Assembly (NCBI RefSeq): GCF_005491205.1
Contig: NZ_CP028035.1
Location: 3,782,001-3,846,000, forward strand
DNA length: 64,000 nucleotides
From: Nissabacter sp. SGAir0207
Lineage (GTDB): Bacteria > Pseudomonadota > Gammaproteobacteria > Enterobacterales > Enterobacteriaceae
Reading direction: 5' to 3'
Positions 21,433-32,037 of the stretch are shown here, piece after piece (the first letter of the stretch is position 1; every line of letters begins with the position of its first letter). The notes beneath the pieces are model-generated. The model was not told the origin of the DNA and made no database searches. It saw only the letters and a list, made by a program, of their open reading frames with translations. The translations under genes were made by a program, and so were the position numbers.

Positions 21433-22434
21433 GTGGTACAACGAGTATGGAAGAGTAAGAAACGTCACCTCGCCGCAGCTCTGAGCACCCTGCTGCTGGC
21501 ATGTTCCGCCCACGCCGGGAAGTTGTCGATTGTGATTGATGACGTCGGCTACCGGCTCCACAACGAAAATCAGGTCTTGCAGATGCCGCTGCCGGTCACG
21601 GTCGCCATCCTGCCCAACGCCCCGCACTCCCATGAGATGGCGGTGCGGGCGCACAATCAGGGGCGCGAGATCCTCATTCACATGCCGATGGCACCGCTGA
21701 GCAAGCAGCCGCTGGAGCGCGACACCCTGCAACCCTCCATGAGCCGCGACGAGGTGCAGCGCATCATCCGTCAGGCGGTGGCCAACGTGCCCTATGCCGT
21801 CGGCATGAATAACCACATGGGCAGCGCCATGACCTCCAGCCTGCCAGCGATGCAGAACGTGATGCAGGCGCTGAGCAGCTACCGGCTGTTTTTCCTCGAC
21901 AGCATGACCATCGGTAGCAGTCAGGCGACGCGCGCCGCGGCGGGCACCTCCGTCCGCGTGATTAAGCGGCGGGTCTTCCTGGATGACGTGCAGAGCGAGG
22001 CGGAGGTGCGCCGCCAGTTTGAGCGCGCGGTGCAACTGGCGCGCCGCAACGGGTCGGCAATTGCCATCGGTCACCCGCACCCCACCACCATCCGCGTGCT
22101 CCAGCAGATGTTGCCGACGTTGCCCAAAGACATTGTGCTGGTGCGCCCGAGCGATCTGCTGAACGAACCGGCCTCTGCTGGGCAGTCGCCAGCCGCCGCG
22201 CCGCCGAAAGTGGCCCCGCCACCGAAAGCGCAGCCGCGCAACCCGTTCCACGGCGTGCGGCAGTGCCGGGTGAAACAGCCACCGCAGCCGGTCTATGCTG
22301 ACGCGATGCTGAAAGCCATCGGCGAAAGCTTGATCACCTCTGACGCCCTGCGCTTTATCAACCGCGAATGGGCGCAGTGGCAGGCGCTGGATCTGGTGCC
22401 GGACGCCACGCCAGAGACCGCTGGCGACCGTTGA
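21433..22434 (+). CDS. yibQ: Divergent polysaccharide deacetylase YibQ
   Basis: A 333-residue exported protein (signal HLAAALSTLLLACSAHAGK). The divergent deacetylase (DUF610) fold is recognisable: KLSIVIDDVGYRL with the metal-site Asp pair, ILIHMPMAP, GMNNHMGSAMTS and AIAIGHPHPTT. It starts with GTG three nucleotides after envC; no in-frame ATG is near, so the two are probably co-translated. The C-terminal third is Pro/Ala/Lys-rich linker followed by VRQCRVKQPPQPVYADAM. The substrate is unknown. Confidence 0.88.
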   Translation: MVQRVWKSKKRHLAAALSTLLLACSAHAGKLSIVIDDVGYRLHNENQVLQMPLPVTVAILPNAPHSHEMAVRAHNQGREILIHMPMAPLSKQPLERDTLQPSMSRDEVQRIIRQAVANVPYAVGMNNHMGSAMTSSLPAMQNVMQALSSYRLFFLDSMTIGSSQATRAAAGTSVRVIKRRVFLDDVQSEAEVRRQFERAVQLARRNGSAIAIGHPHPTTIRVLQQMLPTLPKDIVLVRPSDLLNEPASAGQSPAAAPPKVAPPPKAQPRNPFHGVRQCRVKQPPQPVYADAMLKAIGESLITSDALRFINREWAQWQALDLVPDATPETAGDR

Positions 22435-22440
22435 TGCCTG

Positions 22441-22468
22441 CCCCGCCCCCACCAATCAGGGGGCGGGG
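22441..22468. terminator. Hairpin between convergent yibQ and glycosyltransferase gene
   Basis: A perfect 10-bp stem CCCCGCCCCC / GGGGGCGGGG with an 8-nt loop. It overlaps the last codons of the minus-strand glycosyltransferase gene. There is no T-run. Confidence 0.5.
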
Positions 22469-23271
22469 TAGATCCGCCGAATTTTCTCCCACTGCTGTTT
22501 GAGTTTGTCAGCCAGGGTCATGGTTTCCGTGCTGGCGTACCACGCTTTCAAATATTTCAGGAACGAGTAGAGCACCGCATAACTGCCGGTCACCACGCCC
22601 ACTTTTCCCTCCCGCCATGCCCCGCTGAAAAAATACCACTTAAACAGTGCCCCGATGGCGCTGGCGATACCGCGCCACAGAGAGGGCGTGATCGGTTTAT
22701 ATTTCACCAGCCGGGTGGTGTAGCTGTTCGCCTTAGTGAACACCTCATGGAGGGAGTAAAAGGTATCGTGGCGCACGGAACCCGGAATGATCTCCGTGCG
22801 GCTAAAGCCCTCGGCGGCGTCATCCACCGGCTGGTCGTTGAAGCGCACCACATTACGGTGGAACAGCCGAACCGGAAAATCGGGGGAGGAGACGGGGTAG
22901 ATCGTCCTGACTGGCTGGCCCAGCACAAACCAGTGACGGCAAAGCCGCCAGGCAGTGTGGGGGTCTGGGTTAGGCACCAGCTTGAATTGCAGTAGCCAGC
23001 ACAGGGCCTGCGCGTCCATGATCTCATCGCTGTCCATGCACAGCACCCAAGGGTGGCGCGCGCGCTGGATGGCGAGATTCATCTGTCGGCCATGCGTCTC
23101 ATAGGGGGCGTGGTGCGGCTCGCACCCCAGCTCGCGGCAGATGGCCAGGGTATTGTCGCTGCTGCCGGAATCCACAATCACAATGTCATCGGAGAGCGTT
23201 AACAAGGGCGTTAATACTTCCCTGATTAATCGCTCTGAATTATAAGTCAGTACGCAAATGCTTAATTCCAT
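22456..23271 (-). CDS. GT2 glycosyltransferase, WaaE-like paralogue
   Basis: A 271-residue family-2 glycosyltransferase with a GT-A fold start (MELSICVLTYNSERLIREVL), nucleotide-sugar motif IVDSGSSDNT, and acidic motif MDSDEI near residue 95. It resembles WaaE/KdtX-type core transferases, and a true waaE is found further along the window, so this is probably a paralogue acting on LPS or another surface glycan. In E. coli this spot between yibQ and tdh holds waaH (yibD), a different and longer GT2 enzyme. The acceptor is unknown. Confidence 0.8.
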   Translation of the reverse strand: MELSICVLTYNSERLIREVLTPLLTLSDDIVIVDSGSSDNTLAICRELGCEPHHAPYETHGRQMNLAIQRARHPWVLCMDSDEIMDAQALCWLLQFKLVPNPDPHTAWRLCRHWFVLGQPVRTIYPVSSPDFPVRLFHRNVVRFNDQPVDDAAEGFSRTEIIPGSVRHDTFYSLHEVFTKANSYTTRLVKYKPITPSLWRGIASAIGALFKWYFFSGAWREGKVGVVTGSYAVLYSFLKYLKAWYASTETMTLADKLKQQWEKIRRIYPAP

Positions 23272-23377
23272 GATGTTTTATCTCCCTCCTGCTGGAATGA
23301 GGCTCCTATATAGGAAGCAGAGGGGGGAAATCAAATGCCCCGCGCCAGATGTTTGACGCGGGACAAGGAAAGGTAAA

Positions 23378-24403
<1,026 letters not shown>

Positions 24404-24412
24404 AACCGCTCC

Positions 24413-25609
24413 TTAGTGAATCACGCCCAATTGCTGGCCGATGCGGGTGAACGCCGCCACCGCCTGCTCAATCTGCTCGGGGGTATGCGCCGCGGACATC
24501 TGGGTGCGAATGCGCGCCTGCCCTTTGGGCACCACCGGGTAGAAGAAGCCGGTAACGTAGATGCCCTCTTGCTGCAATGCCGTGGCGAACGCCTGCGCCA
24601 GCGACGCCTCGCCCAGCATCACCGGGATGATGGCGTGATCCGCCCCGGCCAGGGTAAAGCCCGCCGCCTGCATCTGCTGGCGGAACTGCGCCGCGTTCGC
24701 CCACAGCCGCTCGCGCAGCGCGCTGCCCTGCTCCAGCATCGTCAGCACTTCCAGCGAGGCGGCGACAATCGCCGGGGCCAGCGAGTTGGAGAAGAGATAG
24801 GGGCGCGAGCGCTGGCGCAGCCACTCCACCACCTCCCGGCGCGCCGCGGTGTAGCCGCCAGACGCCCCGCCCAGTGCCTTGCCCAGCGTGCCGGTGATGA
24901 TGTCGACCCGCCCCATCACCCCGCAGTACTCATGGGTGCCACGCCCCTGCTGGCCGACCACGCCCACGGCGTGCGAGTCATCAACCATCACCAGCGCCTG
25001 ATACTCCTCGGCCAAATCGCAGATGCCCGCCAGGTTGGCGATCACCCCATCCATCGAGAACACGCCGTCGGTGGCGATCAGGATATGGCGTGCGCCCTCG
25101 GCCCGCGCCTGCTCCAGACAGTCGCGCAGCGCCGCCATGTCATTGTTGGCGTAACGGTAGCGCCGCGCCTTGCAGAGCCGCACCCCGTCGATGATGGAGG
25201 CGTGGTTGAGCGCATCGGAGATCACCGCGTCCTCCGGCCCGAGCAGTGTCTCGAACAGCCCGCCGTTGGCGTCAAAACAGGAGGAGTAGAGAATCGCGTC
25301 CTCCATGCCAAGGAAGGCCGCCAGCCGCTGCTCCAGTGCCTTGTGCTGATCCTGGGTGCCGCAGATAAAGCGCACCGAGGCCATGCCGAAGCCGTGGCTC
25401 GCCATGCCAGCTTGCGCGGCGGCAATCAGGTCAGGGTGGTTCGCCAGCCCAAGGTAGTTATTGGCGCAGAAATTGAGGAGCGGCGCGCCCTCCGCCAGCG
25501 TGATCTCCGCCTGCTGGGCGCTGGTAATGATGCGTTCGCTCTTGAACAACCCTTCGTTCCGGGCGGCGGCGAGCTGCCCTTCCAACTGCTGGTAGAAAGA
25601 TATCGACAT
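24413..25609 (-). CDS. kbl: 2-amino-3-ketobutyrate coenzyme A ligase
   Basis: A 398-residue PLP enzyme of the alpha-oxoamine synthase family that cleaves 2-amino-3-ketobutyrate with CoA into glycine and acetyl-CoA. Key segments are [38 protein letters not shown] and the PLP-lysine region [13 protein letters not shown] near residue 244. The start at 25609 ([10 protein letters not shown]) gives exactly the E. coli length; a 44-codon extension into the promoter region is rejected. It is the first gene of kbl-tdh and divergent from hldD. Confidence 0.97.
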   Translation of the reverse strand: MSISFYQQLEGQLAAARNEGLFKSERIITSAQQAEITLAEGAPLLNFCANNYLGLANHPDLIAAAQAGMASHGFGMASVRFICGTQDQHKALEQRLAAFLGMEDAILYSSCFDANGGLFETLLGPEDAVISDALNHASIIDGVRLCKARRYRYANNDMAALRDCLEQARAEGARHILIATDGVFSMDGVIANLAGICDLAEEYQALVMVDDSHAVGVVGQQGRGTHEYCGVMGRVDIITGTLGKALGGASGGYTAARREVVEWLRQRSRPYLFSNSLAPAIVAASLEVLTMLEQGSALRERLWANAAQFRQQMQAAGFTLAGADHAIIPVMLGEASLAQAFATALQQEGIYVTGFFYPVVPKGQARIRTQMSAAHTPEQIEQAVAAFTRIGQQLGVIH

Positions 25610-25855
25610 GCGGTTATCTCCGGGAATGGCCATTTTTAAAGTGATATTACGGGCGGATTGGCGGAATAACGATGCAGCCGGGGCAGGAAATGTCACTTTT
25701 GCAGCATAGTTCACGGCAATCACGCCGTTGGCCACGGCCAATCCGGCAGATTCGGCCGCTCACCCGCTGCTTGCCGGGGAGTGAAGTGCTATGATATTGC
25801 CCATTAAAGCGCGGGGCATGGTGCCCCGCCGGAAAGACGCATAAAGGTAAACCCC

Positions 25856-26788
25856 ATGATTATTGTCACTGGCGGCGCCGGCTTTATCGGCAGCAACATC
25901 GTTAAATCCCTGAATGATATGGGGTACCGGGACATTCTGGTGGTGGACAACCTGAAAGATGGCACCAAGTTCGTTAACCTGGTGGATCTGGACATTGCCG
26001 ACTACATGGACAAAGAGGATTTCATCGCCAGCGTGCTGGCCGGTGATGACATGGGCGATATCGACGCCGTTTTCCATGAGGGTGCCTGCTCCTCCACCAC
26101 CGAGTGGGACGGCAAGTACATGATGGACAACAACTATCAGTACTCCAAAGACCTGCTGCACTTCTGCCTGGAGCGTGATATTCCGTTCCTCTACGCCTCC
26201 TCCGCTGCCACCTACGGCGGCCGCGATGGCAACTTCATTGAAGAGCGCCAGTACGAGCAGCCGCTGAACGTCTACGGCTACTCCAAGTTCCTGTTTGACC
26301 AGTACGTGCGTGAGATCCTGCCGCACGCCAACTCCCAGATCTGCGGTTTCCGCTACTTCAACGTCTACGGGCCGCGCGAAGGGCATAAAGGCAGCATGGC
26401 GAGCGTGGCCTTCCACCTCAACAACCAGATCAAGGCTGGCGACGCGCCAAAACTGTTCGAAGGCAGCGAAGGCTTCCAGCGTGACTTCATCTACGTCGGT
26501 GACGTGGCGGCGGTCAACCTCTGGTTCTGGCAGAACGGTGTCTCTGGCATCTTCAACTGCGGCACCGGCCGTGCCGAGTCCTTCCAGGCCGTGGCAGATG
26601 CGGTGGTCGGCTACCACAACGCCGGCGGCGTCGAGTACATCCCGTTCCCGGAGAAGCTGAAGGGGCGCTACCAGTCGTTCACTCAGGCAGACCTGACCAA
26701 GCTGCGCGCGGCTGGCTATGACAAGCCGTTCAAAACCGTGGCGGAAGGGGTAACCGAGTACATGGCCTGGCTGAACCGCAGCGCCTAA
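25856..26788 (+). CDS. hldD: ADP-L-glycero-D-manno-heptose 6-epimerase
   Basis: A 310-residue NADP-dependent SDR epimerase making the ADP-L,D-heptose used for the LPS inner core. The Rossmann start [19 protein letters not shown] and catalytic [14 protein letters not shown] (Tyr-X3-Lys) are visible. It is followed by waaF after 27 nt, the beginning of the LPS-core locus. An AAGG ribosome site precedes the ATG. Confidence 0.97.
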   Translation: MIIVTGGAGFIGSNIVKSLNDMGYRDILVVDNLKDGTKFVNLVDLDIADYMDKEDFIASVLAGDDMGDIDAVFHEGACSSTTEWDGKYMMDNNYQYSKDLLHFCLERDIPFLYASSAATYGGRDGNFIEERQYEQPLNVYGYSKFLFDQYVREILPHANSQICGFRYFNVYGPREGHKGSMASVAFHLNNQIKAGDAPKLFEGSEGFQRDFIYVGDVAAVNLWFWQNGVSGIFNCGTGRAESFQAVADAVVGYHNAGGVEYIPFPEKLKGRYQSFTQADLTKLRAAGYDKPFKTVAEGVTEYMAWLNRSA

Positions 26789-26815
26789 GCCCCCGCCATA
26801 AGGAACTGACGCGGT

Positions 26816-27865
26816 ATGAAAATCCTGGTTATCGGCCCCTCCTGGGTAGGCGACATGATGATGTCGCAGAGCCTTTACCGTACCCTCAAGGCCGATCATC
26901 CCTCCGCCCAGATTGACGTGATGGCGCCCGCGTGGTGCCGTCCGCTACTCGAGCGGATGCCGGAGGTCAACGAGGCGCTGGCGATGCCGCTCGGGCATGG
27001 GGCACTGGCCCTTGGCGAGCGCCGCCGGCTGGGCGTGTCGCTGCGCGATCGCGGCTATGACCGTGCCTATGTGCTGCCCAACTCCTTCAAATCGGCGCTG
27101 GTGCCGTTCTTCGCCCGCATTCCGCAGCGCATCGGCTGGCGCGGCGAGATGCGTTACGGCCTGCTGAACGACATCCGCACGCTGGACAAGGCCGCCTTCC
27201 CACTGATGGTGCAGCGCTACGTGGCGCTGGCCTATGAGGCGAAGCGCGTGCAGAGCTGGAAAGATCTGGCCCAGCCGCTGCTGTGGCCGCGGTTGCAGGT
27301 GGCGGACCATGAGATCGCCACCGCCTGCGCCGCCTTCAACATTCCGGCTGACCGCCCGCTGATTGGCTTCTGCCCCGGTGCGGAGTTTGGCCCGGCAAAA
27401 CGCTGGCCGCACACTCACTATGCGGCGCTGGCGGAGAAGCTGGTGGCCGAGGGCTATCAGGTGGTGCTGTTTGGCTCCGCCAAAGATCACGCCGTGGGCG
27501 AGGAGATCCGCGCCGCGCTGGGCGAGCAGGCCCAGTCGCACTGCCTCAACCTGGCCGGCAAGACGCAGCTGGATCAGGCGGTGGTGCTGATTGCCGCCTG
27601 CCGGGCCGTGGTGAGCAACGACTCCGGCCTGATGCATGTGGCGGCGGCACTTGATCGCCCGCTGGTGGCGCTCTACGGCCCCAGCAGCCCGGACTTCACG
27701 CCGCCACTCTCCAAGCAGGCCAGGGTTATCCGCCTGATCACCGGTTACCACAAGGTGCGCAAGGGGGATGCCGAACAGGGCTACCACCAGAGTTTGATCG
27801 ACATTACGCCTGAGCGGGCCTTTGCCGAGCTGGATGCCCTGCTCACCGCAGGCGAGGAGAGTTAA
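26816..27865 (+). CDS. waaF: ADP-heptose:LPS heptosyltransferase II
   Basis: A 349-residue GT9 enzyme that adds HepII to HepI of the inner core on the cytoplasmic face of the inner membrane. The characteristic start MKILVIGPSWVGDMMMSQSL, GFCPGAEFGPAKRWP and the C-terminal VSNDSGLMHVAAALDRPLVALYG (ADP-heptose binding) are visible. Its stop codon overlaps the waaC start (TAATG), so the two are translationally coupled. Confidence 0.97.
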   Translation: MKILVIGPSWVGDMMMSQSLYRTLKADHPSAQIDVMAPAWCRPLLERMPEVNEALAMPLGHGALALGERRRLGVSLRDRGYDRAYVLPNSFKSALVPFFARIPQRIGWRGEMRYGLLNDIRTLDKAAFPLMVQRYVALAYEAKRVQSWKDLAQPLLWPRLQVADHEIATACAAFNIPADRPLIGFCPGAEFGPAKRWPHTHYAALAEKLVAEGYQVVLFGSAKDHAVGEEIRAALGEQAQSHCLNLAGKTQLDQAVVLIAACRAVVSNDSGLMHVAAALDRPLVALYGPSSPDFTPPLSKQARVIRLITGYHKVRKGDAEQGYHQSLIDITPERAFAELDALLTAGEES

Positions 27866-28851
27866 TGCACGTTTTGATTGTTAAAACCTCATCCATGGGG
27901 GACGTGCTGCATACGCTTCCGGCCCTGACCGACGCCATGACGGCGCTGCCCGGCATCCAGTTTGACTGGGTGGTGGAGGAGGCGTTCAGCCAGATCCCCT
28001 CCTGGCATCCGGCGGTGGACCGGGTGATTCCGGTCGCCATCCGCCGCTGGCGTAAAAACTGGTTCGGCGCCGAGACCCGCCAGCAGCGCTGCGACTTCAA
28101 GCGTGAGCTGCAACTGCGCCACTATGACGCGGTGATTGATGCCCAAGGGCTGATGAAGAGTGCCGCGCTGATCACCCGTCTGGCACGTGGCGAGAAGCAT
28201 GGGCAGGACGTCGCCAGCGCCCGCGAGCCGTTCGCCAGCTGGTTCTTCAACCAGCGCCACGACATCAACAAACGCCAGCACGCGGTGGAGCGCACGCGCG
28301 AGCTGTTCGCCAAAAGCCTCGGCTATCCGCAACCACAGGGCCAGGGCGACTACGCAATTGCCGCCCGCTTCCTGCGCGAGCAACCCGCCGATGCCGGGCA
28401 CTATCTGGCCTTCCTGCACGCCACCACCCGTGACGACAAGCACTGGCCCGAAGAGCACTGGCGCGCGCTGATCGCCCTGATGGAGCCGACTGGGCTGCGC
28501 ATCAAACTGCCGTGGGGCGCGGAGCATGAGCACCAGCGCGCCCAGCGGCTGGCCGCCGGTTACCCCCACGTGGAGGTGCTGCCAAAGCTGACGCTGGAGA
28601 ACGTGGCGAAAGTGCTGGCCGGCGCGCGCGCGGTGGTCTCGGTCGATACTGGCCTCAGCCACCTGACCGCCGCCCTCGACCGCCCCAACATCACGCTCTA
28701 CGGCCCCACCGACCCCGGCCTGATTGGCGGCTACGGCCAGAACCAGATCGCCTGCCGCCCCACCAGTGGCAACAGTATGGCGGATATCAGTGCCGCCCAG
28801 GTGTATGAACAACTGAAAACGGAGCAGCTGATCAGTGGGCACCCTCTTTAA
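27865..28851 (+). CDS. waaC: ADP-heptose:LPS heptosyltransferase I
   Basis: A 328-residue GT9 enzyme that adds the first heptose to Kdo2-lipid A. Motifs are MHVLIVKTSSMGDVLHTLPAL at the start, TTRDDKHWPEEHW, and VSVDTGLSHLTAALDRPNITLYGPTDP at the C-terminus. It overlaps waaF by 1 nt and the next gene by 17 nt, which indicates a tight operon hldD-waaF-waaC-waaZ-waaL. Confidence 0.97.
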   Translation: MHVLIVKTSSMGDVLHTLPALTDAMTALPGIQFDWVVEEAFSQIPSWHPAVDRVIPVAIRRWRKNWFGAETRQQRCDFKRELQLRHYDAVIDAQGLMKSAALITRLARGEKHGQDVASAREPFASWFFNQRHDINKRQHAVERTRELFAKSLGYPQPQGQGDYAIAARFLREQPADAGHYLAFLHATTRDDKHWPEEHWRALIALMEPTGLRIKLPWGAEHEHQRAQRLAAGYPHVEVLPKLTLENVAKVLAGARAVVSVDTGLSHLTAALDRPNITLYGPTDPGLIGGYGQNQIACRPTSGNSMADISAAQVYEQLKTEQLISGHPL

Positions 28852-29737
28852 ACAGATCTACCGCTACACCCGCCCCCGTCCCTATCGCCACAATGAAAAC
28901 CTTTGGCCCTACATGAAGATAGGCCGGGCGGCCTCTGGTGACATTACTTCATTGATCTATAAAGGCCAGCGCGTGCCGCTGGCCGACCTCAGCGCCCTGC
29001 GCGCCAGTTGCAGCGGTTCGCTGCTGCTGACGGCCACTGGCCCCTCGGTGCGCGATATCCGCTTCAAAACCCCCGCGCCAGTGCCCGCAATGGGCGTCAA
29101 CGGCGCGTATTTCTTGCAAGAGAAGGTCGGCTTCCGCTTCTATGTGGTGGTCGACATGGGGTTCTTTGACCAGAAGCGGGAGATTATTGCTGACGTGATC
29201 CGTGACCCGGCGTTGACGCTGTTTACCACCGCCCACGGCATTGCGCGGATTCTGGATAGGCATGGCCTAAGTGCGGTGCGCTGCACGTTGGCGCTGATTG
29301 AGGATGCAGCCTTCAAAATCTACCAGCCCAAAATTGAGGCTGGTGCGTTGCAGGCGGCCTACGGTGCGCATCCCGCGGCCCACTTTGCGCCGGGCCGCCC
29401 GGATATTGGCTTCAGCACTGATATCCGCATCGGTATTTTTGACGCCGGCACCGTGGCGTACTGGGCCTTGCAGATCGCCGCCTATCTGGGATTCCAGGAG
29501 ATCTTGATCGCCGGGCTGGATATGAACAATTTCCACCAGCCCCGGTTCTATGAAACGGAGGAGAACAAGCAGCCCTCTTATCTGGCCAGCAGCCTGACCA
29601 CCCTGATCCTGCCGGCGTTGGCCCATGCCAGTCAGGTTCTGCAACAGCGGCAAACCCGGGTGATAAATCTCTCACTGAACAGCGCCATTGATGGCACCAT
29701 CTTTGAAAAGGCTGATTACCATGCCCTCTTTGCCTAG
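28835..29737 (+). CDS. waaZ: WaaZ-like LPS core protein (probable KdoIII transferase)
   Basis: A 300-residue protein that aligns by motif with E. coli WaaZ: LLLTATGPSV followed by MGVNGAYFL, the segment FYVVVDMGFFDQKRE, and AYWALQIAAYLGFQEILIAGLDMN ending RFYETEENKQPSYL. WaaZ adds a third Kdo to the inner core, giving a truncated-core glycoform. The GTG start has GGAG 10 nt upstream and overlaps waaC by 17 nt; a later ATG (28913) is possible. The assignment is by recalled family motifs, not a search; the symbol is by similarity. Confidence 0.72.
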   Translation: MGTLFKQIYRYTRPRPYRHNENLWPYMKIGRAASGDITSLIYKGQRVPLADLSALRASCSGSLLLTATGPSVRDIRFKTPAPVPAMGVNGAYFLQEKVGFRFYVVVDMGFFDQKREIIADVIRDPALTLFTTAHGIARILDRHGLSAVRCTLALIEDAAFKIYQPKIEAGALQAAYGAHPAAHFAPGRPDIGFSTDIRIGIFDAGTVAYWALQIAAYLGFQEILIAGLDMNNFHQPRFYETEENKQPSYLASSLTTLILPALAHASQVLQQRQTRVINLSLNSAIDGTIFEKADYHALFA

Positions 29738-30908
29738 CCGTCTCTCCTTGGAGCGACTATGTTTTGCCTTTTTCGGCTCGTTTCTCTTTTTTAGCGCCAT
29801 TTTTTGCAGCTACACCCGCGTCACCAACCTGTTTCACCTGGCTGCCGCCTGCTTCTTAGTGATGCTTTGGCGTCGGCCACTGTTTCGCCAGGATTTGTGG
29901 GCTAACCCGCGGTTGAAAACCGGGCTGGTGATGGCGGCCCTCTATCTGGGCTATTACAGCCTGAGCAACCTGTGGACCACCAACCCGCTCAATATTGAGT
30001 CAACGCTGAAGCATGGCCTCTACATGCTGTGCTTTTTAAGCATGGCCGTAGCCATGCTGAATGGCCGCTACCGGACGCAGATCTACCTGGCTATCGGTGT
30101 CGGGTTTACCATGCTGGCGCTGTTTTTGATGGGGATTGATTACCAGAACATCATGAGCAACCGGCTGATGTCGCTGCAAAGTCCGGGGCCACAGAATGTG
30201 ATTGATGTGGGCGGCTATTTTGCCGTGGGTGTCCTGCTCTCGCTGATGGTGTTCCGCGATACCGGTCGCCATGCGGTGCTGGTGCTGACGCTGGTGCTGT
30301 TGGTCGCGCTGATGCTGACCCAGAGCCGTGGGCCATTGATTGCGTTGGGGCTGTCCCTGCTGATGACTTCCCACCTGGGCATTTTCACCCGCCGCAACAT
30401 GCTGGTTGGTGGGCTGCTGCTGGCCATTCTGGTGGCTGGCTTTGCCCTGACCGGGATGGGCGCGGTGATGGTGGAGCGCTTCGAGGAGCTGGCGGTACAG
30501 GTCTATCTGCGGCTCAGCATCTGGCACCACTCCCTGCACCTGATTAGCCAGGCACCCTTCTTTGGGCATGGTTTTGATGCGCAACTGCACTTCACCAACT
30601 ACAGCGGTGAATTTATCACCACCACCCACAGTCTCTATCTGGGGGCGCTGTTGAAAGGGGGCATTGCCGGGTTCATCACGATGCTGTTACTGGTGGGTTA
30701 TGGTTTGCGTTGTGCATTGCGCTGCGTCCGCGAGGAGAGACGGCCAGAAGCCGCCATGTTTTTGTTCATGCTGATCTTCTATCTCTCCCAAGGGATGTTC
30801 AATATCGGCAATCCAGGGGAGTTCTGGTATCTGTTCTGGTTCCCGTACGCGGTGATGATGACCAATCCGCGTAGCACGCCAGCGCTGCTTAATCCCGCCC
30901 AAGGCTGA
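29721..30908 (+). CDS. waaL: O-antigen ligase WaaL
   Basis: A polytopic inner-membrane protein of about 395 residues with around 11-12 hydrophobic segments and a large periplasmic loop near residues 255-320 (RLSIWHHSLHLISQAPFFGHGF, containing the Wzy_C-type H-x-x-x-L and GHG signature). WaaL transfers O-antigen from undecaprenyl diphosphate to the lipid A core in the periplasm. The start at 29721 (MPSLPSRLSLERLC) is chosen because AAAAGG lies upstream; an ATG 11 codons earlier is possible. It overlaps the waaZ-like gene by 17 nt. Confidence 0.88.
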   Translation: MPSLPSRLSLERLCFAFFGSFLFFSAIFCSYTRVTNLFHLAAACFLVMLWRRPLFRQDLWANPRLKTGLVMAALYLGYYSLSNLWTTNPLNIESTLKHGLYMLCFLSMAVAMLNGRYRTQIYLAIGVGFTMLALFLMGIDYQNIMSNRLMSLQSPGPQNVIDVGGYFAVGVLLSLMVFRDTGRHAVLVLTLVLLVALMLTQSRGPLIALGLSLLMTSHLGIFTRRNMLVGGLLLAILVAGFALTGMGAVMVERFEELAVQVYLRLSIWHHSLHLISQAPFFGHGFDAQLHFTNYSGEFITTTHSLYLGALLKGGIAGFITMLLLVGYGLRCALRCVREERRPEAAMFLFMLIFYLSQGMFNIGNPGEFWYLFWFPYAVMMTNPRSTPALLNPAQG

Positions 30909-30913
30909 CCAAA

Positions 30914-30934
30914 CGGGGCGCACCCAGCGCCCCG
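30914..30934. terminator. Hairpin between convergent waaL and GT9 gene
   Basis: A perfect 8-bp stem CGGGGCGC / GCGCCCCG with a 5-nt loop between the converging stop codons. There is no clear T-run. Confidence 0.5.
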
Positions 30935-30940
30935 CCATGC

Positions 30941-32035
30941 TTACCTCTGCGGCAGCAATGCCGCAACCTTCTCAAATACCTCATCGGCACTGATGATGCA
31001 GAGCGGCTGGCGCTGCTGCGCTGGCGTCAGGTTTTTGGTGGACAACGGCACCTGGATTACGCGATGCAACGCCGGATCCTGATAGGGGCCGGTATGGGCG
31101 GGGTTGGCGGTCACAAACAGGCTGACGGTCGGGGTTTTCAGCGCTATCGCCAGATGCAACGGCCCGGTGTCGCCAGTCACCATTACATCCATATTCTGCA
31201 TGATGCCCAGCAGCGCCTTCAGGCCAGTTTTATTGATATGGCTGACCACCTGCTCCCGCTCCGGCGCGGTCAAGCCAGCCAGGAACTGCCGCTCCAGCTC
31301 CGACTCTTTTTGGGTACCAATCAGCACCACCTGATAGTCCGGGCCAAGGGCAATCAGCCGTTTCGCCAGCGCGATAAAGCGCTCCACTGGCCAGCAACGC
31401 AGCACGCCAGAGGCACCCATCTGGAAACCAATGATGGTTTTGCCGGGCGTTTTCACCAATGCCGGAAATGGCACAGGAATCACCATCTCGTGGTTATCGG
31501 CATCGCAGCCAAGGCGTCGCACCAGCTCAAGCTTGCGCTGGATCAGGTGGCCGTCATAACGCACAAACGGGTTTGCCAGCCACTGCTCCAGCCCACAGGG
31601 CTTGCCGCCGTAAATATCCTTCAGGATATATTCGCAGCCCGCCAGCACCGCGCTCAACACATCATAAGGCGGTTTGGCATGCAGGATGATCGCCAGTTCT
31701 GGCCGGTGGCGACGCAGTTGCTTCACCACGCGGAAGATATCCCGTACCTTCTCATCCCAATACACCACGTCATCGAAATAGTCGCTCTCTGCCACCAGCC
31801 CACGGTTTTTTTCACTGGAAACCAGCGTGATGAAGGCATCAGGATAGCGCGCCTTGACGGCCCTGATCGCCGGGGTGTTGAACATCAGGTCGCCCAGCGC
31901 CGTGGTGGAGTAGATGACGATGCTACGGAATGATTGGTCAGCGCTCAGGGTGCGGGGGTCTTTCAGCCGACGGCTCACCGCCACGTAGCCTTGCAGGAAC
32001 AGGTTCGTCAGGGTGGTTTTCCACTTCTTTGCCAT
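30941..32035 (-). CDS. GT9-family heptosyltransferase, outer core (putative)
   Basis: A 364-residue glycosyltransferase family 9 protein. The start region IVIYSTTALGDLMFNTPAIRAVK and the C-terminal VMVTGDTGPLHLAIALKTPTVSLF are the two conserved GT9 blocks. It is more divergent than WaaC, WaaF or WaaQ and has a basic N-terminal extension (MAKKWKTTLTNLFLQGYVAV). It follows wabN after 2 nt, so the two are one operon. A transferase adding heptose or a related sugar to the outer core is likely; the acceptor cannot be told from sequence. Confidence 0.78.
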   Translation of the reverse strand: MAKKWKTTLTNLFLQGYVAVSRRLKDPRTLSADQSFRSIVIYSTTALGDLMFNTPAIRAVKARYPDAFITLVSSEKNRGLVAESDYFDDVVYWDEKVRDIFRVVKQLRRHRPELAIILHAKPPYDVLSAVLAGCEYILKDIYGGKPCGLEQWLANPFVRYDGHLIQRKLELVRRLGCDADNHEMVIPVPFPALVKTPGKTIIGFQMGASGVLRCWPVERFIALAKRLIALGPDYQVVLIGTQKESELERQFLAGLTAPEREQVVSHINKTGLKALLGIMQNMDVMVTGDTGPLHLAIALKTPTVSLFVTANPAHTGPYQDPALHRVIQVPLSTKNLTPAQQRQPLCIISADEVFEKVAALLPQR

Positions 32036-32037
32036 GA

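Noticed and set aside
20854..22455. 533-codon minus-strand frame over envC and yibQ
   Set aside because: Shadow of two genes with clear signal peptides and domains on the other strand.
22456..23271. waaH (yibD) orthologue
   Set aside because: Position matches, but the sequence and length (271 residues) fit WaaE-like GT2 proteins and not the longer WaaH.
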